From Azospirillaceae bacterium (GTDB lineage Bacteria > Pseudomonadota > Alphaproteobacteria > Azospirillales > Azospirillaceae): 64,000 bases of DNA. Positions within the stretch are counted from its first letter, which is position 1; every line of letters begins with the position of its first letter. The notes below the pieces were generated by a model. That model did no database searches and had not been told where the DNA came from. It saw nothing but the letters and a program-made list of their open reading frames with translations. The stretch spans positions 1 through 64,000 of the forward strand of contig DASQNC010000074.1 in assembly GCA_035645145.1 (NCBI GenBank). The letters are read 5' to 3'. Shown piece by piece: positions 37,532 to 46,431 of the stretch. A program made the position numbers and the translations under genes.

Positions 37532-39829
37532 ATGCCCAACCGCCTGATCCGCGCCGCGCTGTTCGCGCTGGCCCTGCTCTGCCCCGCCCTCTTCCCCGTC
37601 GCATCCGTTGCGCAACAGGCGGCCCAACCTGCCCGCCCCGCGCAGATCAAGGTCCCGCCGGGAGTGGAGTCCGACCAGCTCCGCGCACTTGCCTCGACGC
37701 TCGAGGATGACGCCGCGCGCGAACGGCTGCTTCAGCGCATCCGGACCATGCTGGCCGTGATGGAGGAGCCGGGCGCGGAGCCGGCCGAAGAGGAAGCCGA
37801 ACTGGAAGGGTTGGGCAGCAAGACGCTGGAAATGGTGTCGTCCCGGGTGCGGGCCGCCGGCAACCAGCTGATCGCGATCGGCATGGTGGTGGGCGATGTG
37901 CCATCGGCCCTGGTGTGGCTGCATCGTCAGGTGAACGACCCCGCCCTGCGCGACCGTTGGGCCCAACTGTTCCTGCAATTGGCCATGATCGTGGCGGCGG
38001 GTTTCGCCGCCGAACGGTCCGTCGGCTGGCTGGTCCGGCGGCCGCGCCGGGCCATGGAGACGCGCACCTTCGACCGGTGGCTGCCGAAATTGCCCTTCCT
38101 GCTGGCGCGGACCCTGCTGGACCTTCTGCCCATCGCCGCGTTCGCGGTCGTCGCCTACGGCATCATCTCGATCAGCCAGCCGCAGTTGCGCGTGCGGATC
38201 GTGGCGCTGACGGTGGTCAACGCCACCATCATCATCCACGCGGTCCTGGCGCTGTCGCGGTTCCTGCTCAGCCCGCAGGCGGGCAACCTGCGCCTGTTCC
38301 AGCTGTCGGACGAGGCCGCCAACTACCTGTACATCTGGGTGCGGCGCCTCGCCTACACCTGCGTGTACGGCTATTTCATCCCGGAGGCCGCCTATGTGCT
38401 GGGCCTTCCGACCGGCACCTACAGGGGCTTGTTGAAGTTCACGGGCCTGCTGGTGGGGGCGATGCTGGTCATCATCGTCCTGCAGAACCGGCGGCACGTG
38501 TGCGAATGGATCCGCGGCGACGGGGCATGCAAGCCGAACGCCAAACCGGGAAGGAAGGCCCGGACCGGGGCCGCCGTCTCGGCGGGATCGGCCACCATGC
38601 AGGCGTTCCGCCGCCGACTGGCGGAGGTCTGGCACCTGCTGGCCATCGCCTACATCATCGTGATCTACGGCATCTGGGCGCTGGAGGTGAAAGGCGGATT
38701 CGCCTTCATGCTGCGGGCGACCGCCCTGTCGGTCGTGATCGTGGTGGCGGCCCGGCTGGTGGTGATGGGGGCCGACAAGGCGATCCAACGGGGCTTCGCG
38801 ATTCCCGCCGACGTCAAGGCCCGGTTGCCGCGGCTGGAGGAGCGGGCCAACCGCTACCTGCCATGGCTTCGGCGCGGCGTCCGATGGCTGGTCCTGTTCG
38901 TCGCCACCATGACCTTGCTGGACGTCTGGGGCGTGAAGAGCTTCGCCTGGCTGGAAACGCCGTGGGGCCGGCAGTTCGCGACACGGGTGATGACCATCGG
39001 CCTGATCATCGGCGGCGCGCTCGTCGTCTGGGAGGTGGTTTCCGGCCTGATCGAGCGGTACCTGTCGGGAAGTACCCGCGACGGCCGCCGCGTGGAACGC
39101 AGCGCCCGCATGCGCACGCTGCTGCCGCTGGTCCGCAACGCCTTGATGATCGTGCTGGTGACCTTCGCGTCCCTGATCGTGCTTTCGGAACTGGGCGTGA
39201 ACATCGCACCGCTTCTGGCCGGCGCAGGCGTCATCGGCCTGGCCATCGGCTTCGGGTCGCAGACCCTGGTCAAGGACGTCATCACCGGCCTGTTCATCCT
39301 GATCGAGGACACCATCGCCGTCGGCGACGTGGTGGATGTGGGCGGCGGCCATTCGGGCGTCGTCGAGGCCCTGTCCATCCGCGCCATCCGCCTGCGCGAC
39401 GTGCGCGGCGGCGTGCACACCATCCCGTTCAGCGAGGTGCGGACCGTCCTCAACATGACCAAGGAGTTCAGCTACGCCGTCATCGACGCCAGCGTGGACT
39501 ACGGGTCGGACATCGACCGGGTGGCCGAGGTGTTGAAGGGGGTCGGCAACGAACTGCAGAGCGATCCGGCGTTCGCGGGCTCCGTCGTCGAACCGATCGA
39601 AATCCTCGGCATCGACCGGTTCGAGGAGTCCGCGGTGGTCGTCCGCGGCCGCATCAAGACCCGCCCCGGCAAGCAATGGGCCGTGGGCCGCGAATTCAAC
39701 CGCCGCATGAAGCAGGCCTTCGATGCCGTCGGCATTTCCATTCCGTTCCCGCAGCGGACCGTCCATGTCAAAGGCGACGTGTCGAACGTTCGGCCGGAAC
39801 AGGTGGCCGCCGCCATGACGAGCGATTGA
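37532..39829 (+). CDS. mechanosensitive ion channel of the MscS family, large type
   Basis: 765 aa, much longer than MscS itself. A signal peptide (to VAQQA, about residue 30) leads into a periplasmic helical part with an acidic segment, then about eight extra membrane helices, and finally the conserved pore-lining helix with its glycine/alanine pattern (LLAGAGVIGLAIGFGSQTLV, starting near residue 559), followed by the beta domain EDTIAVGDVVDVGG and a C-terminal alpha/beta domain. It should release solutes on osmotic downshift. Closest in layout to the YbiO/MscM group. A strong terminator lies 125 bp after it. Confidence 0.92.
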   Translation: MPNRLIRAALFALALLCPALFPVASVAQQAAQPARPAQIKVPPGVESDQLRALASTLEDDAARERLLQRIRTMLAVMEEPGAEPAEEEAELEGLGSKTLEMVSSRVRAAGNQLIAIGMVVGDVPSALVWLHRQVNDPALRDRWAQLFLQLAMIVAAGFAAERSVGWLVRRPRRAMETRTFDRWLPKLPFLLARTLLDLLPIAAFAVVAYGIISISQPQLRVRIVALTVVNATIIIHAVLALSRFLLSPQAGNLRLFQLSDEAANYLYIWVRRLAYTCVYGYFIPEAAYVLGLPTGTYRGLLKFTGLLVGAMLVIIVLQNRRHVCEWIRGDGACKPNAKPGRKARTGAAVSAGSATMQAFRRRLAEVWHLLAIAYIIVIYGIWALEVKGGFAFMLRATALSVVIVVAARLVVMGADKAIQRGFAIPADVKARLPRLEERANRYLPWLRRGVRWLVLFVATMTLLDVWGVKSFAWLETPWGRQFATRVMTIGLIIGGALVVWEVVSGLIERYLSGSTRDGRRVERSARMRTLLPLVRNALMIVLVTFASLIVLSELGVNIAPLLAGAGVIGLAIGFGSQTLVKDVITGLFILIEDTIAVGDVVDVGGGHSGVVEALSIRAIRLRDVRGGVHTIPFSEVRTVLNMTKEFSYAVIDASVDYGSDIDRVAEVLKGVGNELQSDPAFAGSVVEPIEILGIDRFEESAVVVRGRIKTRPGKQWAVGREFNRRMKQAFDAVGISIPFPQRTVHVKGDVSNVRPEQVAAAMTSD

Positions 39830-39953
39830 TCCGGCCCACCGTTCCCCTTGGAACGGCCACGGTCAAACACCCACGGCAACGTTAACCATATGTCCACACA
39901 TTAGCCATAGAGTTTGCCCTGCAACTTCGGTTGCGTTTCCTCCCTGAACTCCG

Positions 39954-39980
39954 GCCCCGCGCTCGCGCGGGGCTTTTTTT
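39954..39980 (+). terminator. intrinsic terminator
   Basis: An 8-bp GC stem GCCCCGCG, loop CTCG, and complement, directly followed by seven T. One of the best terminators in the window. It lies in the 281-bp gap between the mechanosensitive channel and DUF1194 genes; the first part of that gap (39870-39915) is AT-richer, with nothing else recognisable. Confidence 0.88.
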
Positions 39981-40110
39981 CCTTCACCGGCCATGCCGAT
40001 CCCATTCGCCACCCCTGTGTGGTTTTTGGGACAACGGCCGCTACTCATAAATCGTCAATCTCGCGCGGCCACCCTCGCTTCCGAGACGGATCCTTCAGGG
40101 GAAGCGGGAT

Positions 40111-40884
40111 ATGCGGATGTTCAGGACAGCCGTGCTTGCAGCCGTCATGTGCGCGGCGGGGTTCATGGTTCCCGGACAGGTCCATGCGCAGATGGGTGCG
40201 AAGACGGTGCCCACCGAGGTGGACGTGGCACTGGTCCTCGCGGTGGACATCTCGGCCAGTATCGACGAGGACGAGGCCCGCCTGCAACGCCAGGGGTATG
40301 CGGACGCCCTGTCCGACCCGGCCGTTCTGAAGGCGATCGCGACCGGGCCCCTGGGGCGCATCGCGGTGGTCTATTTCGAATGGTCCTCGGACAGCGACCA
40401 GCAGGTCGTCGCCCCCTGGACCGTGATCGGCGACTCCGGCAGCGCCGCGGTCTTCTCGGCCGCCCTGGCCGAGGCGCCGCTCCGCATCGGCCAGTTCACC
40501 TCCATTTCCTCCGCCATCGACTTCTCGCTGACGCTGTTCGACGCGAGCGGGGTGGAGGCGCTGCGCCAGGTGATCGACATCTCCGGCGACGGCTTCAACA
40601 ACAGTGGGCGGTCCCTGCAGGCGGCACGCGAACGGGCCTTGGCCCGCGGCATCACCATCAACGGGCTGCCGGTCATGAACGACCGCCCGAATCCTGGCGG
40701 CGGGGGCAAGCCCCCGGCGGGGCTCGACCGCTACTACGAGGACAACGTGATCGGCGGGCCGGGCGCCTTCGTCACCCCCGCCCACGACTTCGACGATTTC
40801 GGCCGCGCCGTGCGCGCCAAGCTGATCCGCGAAATCGCAGGAACGCCCGTTCCCGCCCCAACCCTCGCCGCGCGACCCGAGTGA
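40111..40884 (+). CDS. DUF1194 domain protein, VWA-like, secreted
   Basis: 257 aa. Signal peptide to VHA-Q (residue 26). The domain begins with VDVALVLAVDISASIDEDE, an intact MIDAS-type DxSxS motif (Asp46, Ser48, Ser50), as in von Willebrand A folds, and continues with RQVIDISGDGFNN. The DUF1194 family is common in alphaproteobacteria; role unknown, probably periplasmic metal-dependent protein binding. Its stop codon lies in the first of two repeated hairpin sequences shared with the end of recX. Confidence 0.85.
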   Translation: MRMFRTAVLAAVMCAAGFMVPGQVHAQMGAKTVPTEVDVALVLAVDISASIDEDEARLQRQGYADALSDPAVLKAIATGPLGRIAVVYFEWSSDSDQQVVAPWTVIGDSGSAAVFSAALAEAPLRIGQFTSISSAIDFSLTLFDASGVEALRQVIDISGDGFNNSGRSLQAARERALARGITINGLPVMNDRPNPGGGGKPPAGLDRYYEDNVIGGPGAFVTPAHDFDDFGRAVRAKLIREIAGTPVPAPTLAARPE

Positions 40885-40927
40885 CGGCACGCCGTCAGGC
40901 CCCGGGTGAGACGGCACGCCGTCAGGC
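40883..40927. repeat. direct repeat of an 18-bp hairpin at the ends of two convergent genes
   Basis: GACGGCACGCCGTCAGGC occurs at 40883-40900 and again at 40910-40927. Each copy contains the dyad GACGGC-AC-GCCGTC. The stop of the DUF1194 gene overlaps the first copy and that of recX lies in the second. Confidence 0.8.
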
Positions 40928-41554
40928 GTTGCCGTCCTCCTCCGGCCCGCCCCCGTCCGACCCGGAACCGTCCCCGGCGGGTCCGTCCACCACCGCCTTG
41001 CAGACGTCGTAGGCGAACCCCGCGCGGGCCAGGGCGGCGAGATCCCGCATCCGCGCCTCGGCCCGCTGTCCGGGCCGGCGCCAGGGGCCCAGACGCCGCC
41101 GCCGCGCCAGCGCGCGGGCCGCTTCCAGTTCCCGGTCGCCGCCGTCCTCCTCCGGCTCGATGGCGGCGATGGCCGCGTCCACGGTGGCCGTGTCGAGCCC
41201 CTTGATCGCGAGCTTTTCCCGGATCAGCCGCGCGGATGCCCCGCGCCGGTGCAGGGTGCGGGCGCGCGCCGCGGCGAAAAGCGCGTCGTTGAGCAGGCCG
41301 CTGGCGAGATAGCGGCGGATGATGTCCTCGATCCAGCCATGGGCCGCCTGCACATCCACATCGCCATGGGCGCGTGCGGCCCGGTCCACGCGTCGGCGCA
41401 GCACCCGGCGCAGGCTTTCGGCCGATGCCGCGTAACGGGCGAGGTAGTATTGCGCCGCGTTGTCCAGCGACTGGGGCGAGGGTTTGCGCGGGGGCCTGCG
41501 TCCGGCCCCCCGGCCGCCCCCGGGTGAAATCCGCGGCGCCTCCTCCTCGGTCAT
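40922..41554 (-). CDS. recX: regulatory protein RecX
   Basis: 210 aa from the ATG at 41554, after GGGAGGC. RecX binds RecA filaments and limits their activity. The tandem three-helix repeats are visible: YYLARYAASAESLRRVLRRRV, the pattern YLASGLLNDALFAAARARTLHRRG, then ARLIREKLAIKGLD. The last 25 residues are Gly/Asp/Glu-rich and probably disordered. recA is not nearby, which is common in this group. Confidence 0.85.
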   Translation of the reverse strand: MTEEEAPRISPGGGRGAGRRPPRKPSPQSLDNAAQYYLARYAASAESLRRVLRRRVDRAARAHGDVDVQAAHGWIEDIIRRYLASGLLNDALFAAARARTLHRRGASARLIREKLAIKGLDTATVDAAIAAIEPEEDGGDRELEAARALARRRRLGPWRRPGQRAEARMRDLAALARAGFAYDVCKAVVDGPAGDGSGSDGGGPEEDGNA

Positions 41555-41640
41555 GGCTGCCTCCCTGCCCTGCGTTTGCCAGCGTCCGGTTCCGGCGCTA
41601 TCGTCCGCCGCCGCCATCGTTGCCATCCCGTAGGCCCGTC

Positions 41641-42453
41641 ATGACTGTCGAGACCGTGCAGGCGTCCCTGGCCCCGCGCCACGTGGGCACCGTCAACTGG
41701 ATCGGCCTTTGGACCCTCTACGCCAAAGAGGTCAAGCGGTTCCTGAAGGTCTACACGCAGACCATCGCGGCACCGGTCGTCACGACGCTGCTGTTCTACG
41801 CGGTGTTCGCGTTGGCCCTGGGCGGGGTGGTGCGGATGGCCGGGAACGTGCCGTTCCTCCAGTTCCTCGGCCCCGGCCTCGTGATGATGGCGATGACCCA
41901 GAACGCCTTCGCCAACACCTCGTCCTCGGTGATGATCTCCAAGGTCCAGGGCAACATCGTCGACGTGCTGATGCCCCCCCTGTCGGCGATGGAGCTTCTG
42001 ATCGGTTATGTCGGTGGCGGCGTTACCCGCGGGATCCTGGTGGGCGCCGTCACGGCGGCCACGATCTGGATCTTCGTGCCGCTGGGCCTGCACAGCGTCT
42101 TCTTCATCGTCTACCACGCCGTGATGGCATCCATGCTGCTGTCGCTGCTGGGGGTGATCGGTGGCATCTGGTCCGAGAAGTTCGACCACATGGCCGCCGT
42201 GACGAACTTCGTGGTGCAGCCGCTGGCCTTCCTGTCCGGCACCTTCTACACCATCGACCGGCTGCCGCCGGCGTTCTGGTGGGCCGCCCACTTCAACCCG
42301 TTCTTCTACATGATCGACGGCTTCCGCTACGGCTTCATCGGCCGGTCGGACGGGACGCTTGCGATCGGCGTCGCGGTGCTGGCCGTCACCAACGCCGCCC
42401 TGTTCTGGCTGGCGCATGCCATGCTGGCCCGCGGATACAAGCTGAAGGCATGA
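41641..42453 (+). CDS. ABC-2 type transporter permease, first of a pair
   Basis: 270 aa, six membrane helices. PF01061-type features: TLYAKEVKRFLKVYTQT before helix 1, FLGPGLVMMAMTQNAFANTSSS, WSEKFDHMAAVTNFVVQPLAF, LSGTFYTIDRLPP and NPFFYMIDGFRYGFIG. Such permeases export lipids, polysaccharides or drugs using a separate ATPase. None is encoded here. The stop overlaps the start of the second permease gene (ATGA). Confidence 0.9.
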   Translation: MTVETVQASLAPRHVGTVNWIGLWTLYAKEVKRFLKVYTQTIAAPVVTTLLFYAVFALALGGVVRMAGNVPFLQFLGPGLVMMAMTQNAFANTSSSVMISKVQGNIVDVLMPPLSAMELLIGYVGGGVTRGILVGAVTAATIWIFVPLGLHSVFFIVYHAVMASMLLSLLGVIGGIWSEKFDHMAAVTNFVVQPLAFLSGTFYTIDRLPPAFWWAAHFNPFFYMIDGFRYGFIGRSDGTLAIGVAVLAVTNAALFWLAHAMLARGYKLKA

Positions 42454-43307
42454 GCCGGGGCACGGCCCGTCCCGGGGGCGCGTCCGGCGGGCCGGGGCAA
42501 ACGCCGGGAGCGGGGCCGCCGTTCCGCCTGTACGGTGCCGTCGGGCCGAATTGGACGGGCGTTCGGGCGCTGCTGCGGCGCGAATTGCGGCGTTACAGGA
42601 AGGAGGCCGCGGAGACGCTGCTGGCGCCCGCCTTCTCGACCGTGGTCTACATCGCCGTCTTCGTGCTGGCGCTGGGTCCCGACCACCGGTCGGACGAAGG
42701 CCGGTCGGTCCTGGATTTCCTGGTGCCGGGGCTGGTCATGTTCGCCGCGCTCCACCGTGCGGCCGAAACCACGGCCTTCTCCATCCTCTTCCAGAAGATC
42801 GAGCACACCCTCTCGGACATCCTCTCCGCCCCCTTGAGTGCCGGCGAGACGTGCGCCGCGTTCGTCCTGGCGGGCCTGTTCAGCGGACTTGCGACCGGCG
42901 GCGTGGTCCTGGCCGCCGCGCAGGTGCTCCGGCCGCTGCCCCCCGCCGATCCCGTCGCCGCGCTGCTGTTCGCGGCGGGCGGATCGTTGATGCTGTCCCT
43001 CTGGGGCATGCTGGTGGGGATCTGGGCCGAGCGGTGGGACCATATGGCCGCCGCTTTCGGGTTCGTGCTGGTCCCCCTTGCCTATCTGTCCGGCGTGTTC
43101 GCCCCCATCGACACGCTGCCGCCCATCCTCCAGGCCGCCATGCGCGTGAACCCGCTGCACTACGCCATCGACGGGTTCCGGGGCGCGTTCCTGGGGGCGG
43201 GAACCGAACCGGCGTGGCGGTGCGCCGCCGTGGTCGCCGGCACGTCCTTCGGGCTTTGGGTGTTGGTGGACCGTTTGTTGCGGCGCGGCTGGCGCTTGAA
43301 GGGCTGA
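42450..43307 (+). CDS. ABC-2 type transporter permease, second of a pair
   Basis: 285 aa. After a Gly/Pro-rich N-terminus of ~25 residues the protein repeats the plan of its neighbour: LLRRELRRYRKEAAETLLAP, FLVPGLVMFAALHRAAETT, WAERWDHMAAAFGFVLVPLAY, LSGVFAPIDTLPP, NPLHYAIDGFRGAFLG. The two are clear paralogues and their overlap suggests a heterodimeric channel. The partner ATPase must be encoded elsewhere. BenE follows after 14 bp. Confidence 0.9.
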   Translation: MSRGTARPGGASGGPGQTPGAGPPFRLYGAVGPNWTGVRALLRRELRRYRKEAAETLLAPAFSTVVYIAVFVLALGPDHRSDEGRSVLDFLVPGLVMFAALHRAAETTAFSILFQKIEHTLSDILSAPLSAGETCAAFVLAGLFSGLATGGVVLAAAQVLRPLPPADPVAALLFAAGGSLMLSLWGMLVGIWAERWDHMAAAFGFVLVPLAYLSGVFAPIDTLPPILQAAMRVNPLHYAIDGFRGAFLGAGTEPAWRCAAVVAGTSFGLWVLVDRLLRRGWRLKG

Positions 43308-43321
43308 ACGGGAAGGACCGC

Positions 43322-44488
43322 ATGCGCGTCTCGGTCGCGACGTCCGCCTTCGTGGCGGCACTGGTGGGGTTCGGCGGCACGCTCGCCATCGTGCTGGCCG
43401 CCGCCACGGCGGTCGGGGCGGACGCGGCCCAGGCGATGTCCTGGGTCACCGCCTTGTGCTTGGCGATGGCGGTCACGAGCGGACTGCTCAGCCTGCGCCA
43501 CCGCATTCCGGTCATCACCGCCTGGTCCACCCCCGGGGCCGCCCTGATCGCCGCCAGCACCGGGATCACGCTGGAGCAGGCGGTCGGCGCCTTCCTGCTG
43601 GCGGCCGCGCTGGTGCTGCTGACCGCCGCGGTGCGGCCGGTCGGCCGGCTGATCGAGCGCATCCCGATGCCGGTGGCGGCCGGCATGCTGGCCGGCGTGG
43701 TCTTCCGCTTCGTCGTGGCGGTGTTCGAGAACGCCCAGGCATCCCCCGCACTGGTGCTTCCGCTGGTGGCCGTGTTCCTTGTGGCCCGCATCCTCAGCCC
43801 GTCCACCGCCGCCTTATGGGTGCTGGTCGCGGGCGCGGGCCTGTCCTACGCGCTGGGGCTGGCGGCGCCGCTGCCCGAGATCGGGTTGTCCGGGCTGACC
43901 CTGGTGGTGCCGGTGTTCGATGTGGCCGCGCTGGCCGGTCTCGGCGTGCCGCTGTTCCTGGTGACGATGGCGTCGCAGAACCTGCCGGGCTTCGCGGTGC
44001 TGCGGGCCGCCGGCTACCATCCCCCCACCCGCCCGATCCTGGCGGTGACGGGGCTGGCCTCGCTGCTGACCGCCCCGTTCGGTGCCCATACCAGCAATCT
44101 GGCCGCCATCTCGGCATCGATCTGCACCGGCGCCGACGCCCATCCCGACCCTGCCCGGCGCTGGCTGACCGGACCGTTCTACGCCCTGTGCTACCTGGTG
44201 TTCGCCGCCTTCGGCGCGCCGCTGGTGGCCTTGTTCGCGGCGATGCCGGGCGCGCTGATCGTCACCGTCGCCGGCACGGCCCTGACCGGATCCCTGGTCG
44301 GCGCGCTCACCACCGCGCTGTCGGTGGAACGGGACCGCTTCGCCGCCGTGCTGACGCTGGCGGTGACGGCGAGCGGCGTGTCGCTGCTGGGGATCGGCTC
44401 GGCGTTCTGGGGGTTGGCAGCCGGATTGCTCGCCCTGGCCGGCGAGCGCACCGCGGAAACGGCCAGGGCACGCCGGCTCCGGCCGTAG
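43322..44488 (+). CDS. benE: BenE family benzoate/aromatic acid transporter
   Basis: 388 aa, about 12 membrane helices. Conserved pieces: PVITAWSTPGAALIA, PVAAGMLAGVVFRF, VTMASQNLPGFAVLRAAGY and FGAHTSNLAAISASICTG. Proton-coupled uptake of benzoate is the known role of the family; no benzoate-degradation genes are adjacent, so the substrate is open. Starts 14 bp after the second ABC-2 permease gene, thus probably in the same transcript. Confidence 0.9.
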   Translation: MRVSVATSAFVAALVGFGGTLAIVLAAATAVGADAAQAMSWVTALCLAMAVTSGLLSLRHRIPVITAWSTPGAALIAASTGITLEQAVGAFLLAAALVLLTAAVRPVGRLIERIPMPVAAGMLAGVVFRFVVAVFENAQASPALVLPLVAVFLVARILSPSTAALWVLVAGAGLSYALGLAAPLPEIGLSGLTLVVPVFDVAALAGLGVPLFLVTMASQNLPGFAVLRAAGYHPPTRPILAVTGLASLLTAPFGAHTSNLAAISASICTGADAHPDPARRWLTGPFYALCYLVFAAFGAPLVALFAAMPGALIVTVAGTALTGSLVGALTTALSVERDRFAAVLTLAVTASGVSLLGIGSAFWGLAAGLLALAGERTAETARARRLRP

Positions 44489-44503
44489 CGGCAGGGGCCG
44501 GCG

Positions 44504-45103
44504 CTACGCGCGTCCGTGTCCGCGGATCAGGCGGTACAGGTAGGTCAGCACCACGACGACCACCACGATCTTGGACACCGGATCCACATAGTCCTGCACC
44601 CGTTCGTAGTTGCTCTCCAGGAGCAGGCCCGCAGCCGTCAGAAAGCCGACCCACAACAGCGATCCCAGCGTGGTCACCACCAGGAACGGCACCATCGGCA
44701 TCCGCGCAACCCCGGCCGGGGCCGAGATCACGGTGCGGATGGCGGGAACCATGCGGGCCAGGAACACGGCCATGCCGCCGAAGCGGTGGAACCACTCCAG
44801 CGCCATGTCGACATCCTGGGGGGATATGGTCAGCACCCGGCCGTACCGTTCGGCCAAATGGCGCAGACGCTGTGCGCCCAGCCAACGTCCCAGGAAGTAC
44901 CAGGGCAGATTGCCGACCACCGACCCGAACACGCCGGCCAGAAGCACACCCAACAGCGTCATGTCGCCACGCACGGCCGCAAAGCCGGCCAGCGGCATGA
45001 TCAGTTCGGACGGGATCGGCGGAAAGACGTTTTCCAGCACCATCAAAGCGAAGATGCCGGCATAGCCGAGCTGGTTGATGGTATTGACGATCCATTCGAC
45101 CAT
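44504..45103 (-). CDS. DedA family membrane protein
   Basis: 199 aa, from ATG at 45103 after GAGGAGG. Family motifs: ENVFPPIPSELIMPLAGF (residues 24-41) and FLARMVPAIRTVISAPAGVARM. DedA/SNARE-associated proteins act on lipid carriers such as undecaprenyl phosphate or on membrane homeostasis. Four to five hydrophobic segments. Convergent with benE (15 bp) and divergent from the MarC gene. Confidence 0.92.
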   Translation of the reverse strand: MVEWIVNTINQLGYAGIFALMVLENVFPPIPSELIMPLAGFAAVRGDMTLLGVLLAGVFGSVVGNLPWYFLGRWLGAQRLRHLAERYGRVLTISPQDVDMALEWFHRFGGMAVFLARMVPAIRTVISAPAGVARMPMVPFLVVTTLGSLLWVGFLTAAGLLLESNYERVQDYVDPVSKIVVVVVVLTYLYRLIRGHGRA

Positions 45104-45296
45104 GCCGGCCGATCCTCCTCGATCAAAACGCGACGGAACCGGACCGCCCCCTTGTCCCGGGCTGTGTCCATGGCTGTCCGTTCCGGCCATGTGGTATGGC
45201 TGCGCGCCCCGCGCATGGCAAGGCTGCCCGCACGCATCTGCCCCGCCCCGCCATTTGCCCCTATCTTGCGCGTCCCCGAACTAGCCCCTTCGATCG

Positions 45297-45938
45297 ATGT
45301 TCGAACTCGCCATTTCCGCCGCCGTCGCTTTTTTCGTGACCATCGATCCGGTGGGAATGGCGCCGTACTTCGCCGCGCTGACCAAGAACGGCGGTCTGCG
45401 GTACCGGCGGCGCATGGCGTTGCGCGGCACGATGATCGGCGGCTCGATCCTGCTGGGCTTCGCCCTGTTCGGCCGCGGTCTTCTGGACGTTCTGGGGATC
45501 GGGCTGCCGGCCTTCCGCATCGCGGGCGGAATCCTGCTGATCATCCTGGCGATCGAAATGGTCTTCGCGCGGCCCAGCGGCCTGCGGGGCACGACCGAGG
45601 GCGAGCGGAACGAGGCATCGGGCGCCCAGGACATTTCGGTGTTCCCGCTCGGCATTCCGCTGATCGCAGGGCCGGGCGCGATCACCTCGGTCATCCTGCT
45701 GATGGGCCGCGCAGGTGGCGATCCGGCGGCCGCGTCCCTGGTTCTGGGCGTGCTGGCGCTGGTCCTGCTGACGACGCTGGTGCTGCTGCTGATCGCCGGA
45801 CGCGTGGCACGGGTCCTGGGCGTGACCGGGATCAACGTGATCGACCGGGTCCTGGGCGTACTGCTGGCCGCACTGGCGTGCCAATACGTGCTGGACGGTC
45901 TGCGCGAAGCGGGAATCGGAGGCGCCGCCATCGGGTGA
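45297..45938 (+). CDS. MarC family membrane protein
   Basis: 213 aa, six transmembrane helices. Family signs: FFVTIDPVGMAPYFAALT near the start, GGILLIILAIEMVF, and IPLIAGPGAITSVILL. The family is no longer thought to govern multiple antibiotic resistance; function unsettled. Stands alone, divergent from the DedA gene over a 193-bp gap. Confidence 0.92.
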   Translation: MFELAISAAVAFFVTIDPVGMAPYFAALTKNGGLRYRRRMALRGTMIGGSILLGFALFGRGLLDVLGIGLPAFRIAGGILLIILAIEMVFARPSGLRGTTEGERNEASGAQDISVFPLGIPLIAGPGAITSVILLMGRAGGDPAAASLVLGVLALVLLTTLVLLLIAGRVARVLGVTGINVIDRVLGVLLAALACQYVLDGLREAGIGGAAIG

Positions 45939-46016
45939 CGGCGCGGGCGGTCGGACGCGGGGGGACGGCGGGCGCCGGAAGGGCACCCGCGGCCAGCCTA
46001 CGGCCGATGGACCGCC

Positions 46017-46259
46017 TTACCCTTCTTCCTCGTCGGTGTCGTTTTCGATCTGCTCCGCCAAGTCGCGCAGCATCTCGGCGATATCGGCGTTGCTCGCATG
46101 CTCGACCGCCTGGTTCACGGCCGCCTCGATCATGGCGATCGCAACGTACGCACCCAGCGCCCCGCCTTCCTTGACGGCGGCATCGAGATGCTTTTCGGCG
46201 ACGTCGAGCGCCTTTTCGAACATGGCTTCGGCAGTGGTGGACTGTCCGGCATCGGTCAT
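46017..46259 (-). CDS. small acidic helical protein of unknown function
   Basis: 80 aa. The whole chain is predicted helical; the middle is Ala-rich (GGALGAYVAIAMIEAAVNQAVEHAS) and the end is acidic (ENDTDEEEG). The start at 46259 lacks a strong ribosome site. Composition and codon use match a real gene. No family recognised. Gap to the next gene (172 bp) holds nothing I can identify. Confidence 0.6.
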   Translation of the reverse strand: MTDAGQSTTAEAMFEKALDVAEKHLDAAVKEGGALGAYVAIAMIEAAVNQAVEHASNADIAEMLRDLAEQIENDTDEEEG

Positions 46260-46431
46260 CGTGAACGTCCTAGCGGTCTGGCTTGAGGTCTTGGGCGGAT
46301 TCGATTGCTAAGGGGCCTCCTTAGCACCTCGCCGCCCCGGGTGCACTGGAAAACACCCGCACGGCACATGCGCTCCCACCGGCCGCGGGAAAACCCTCCG
46401 TTTCGGCCGCGGCGCATGCCATCTAGGAGGC

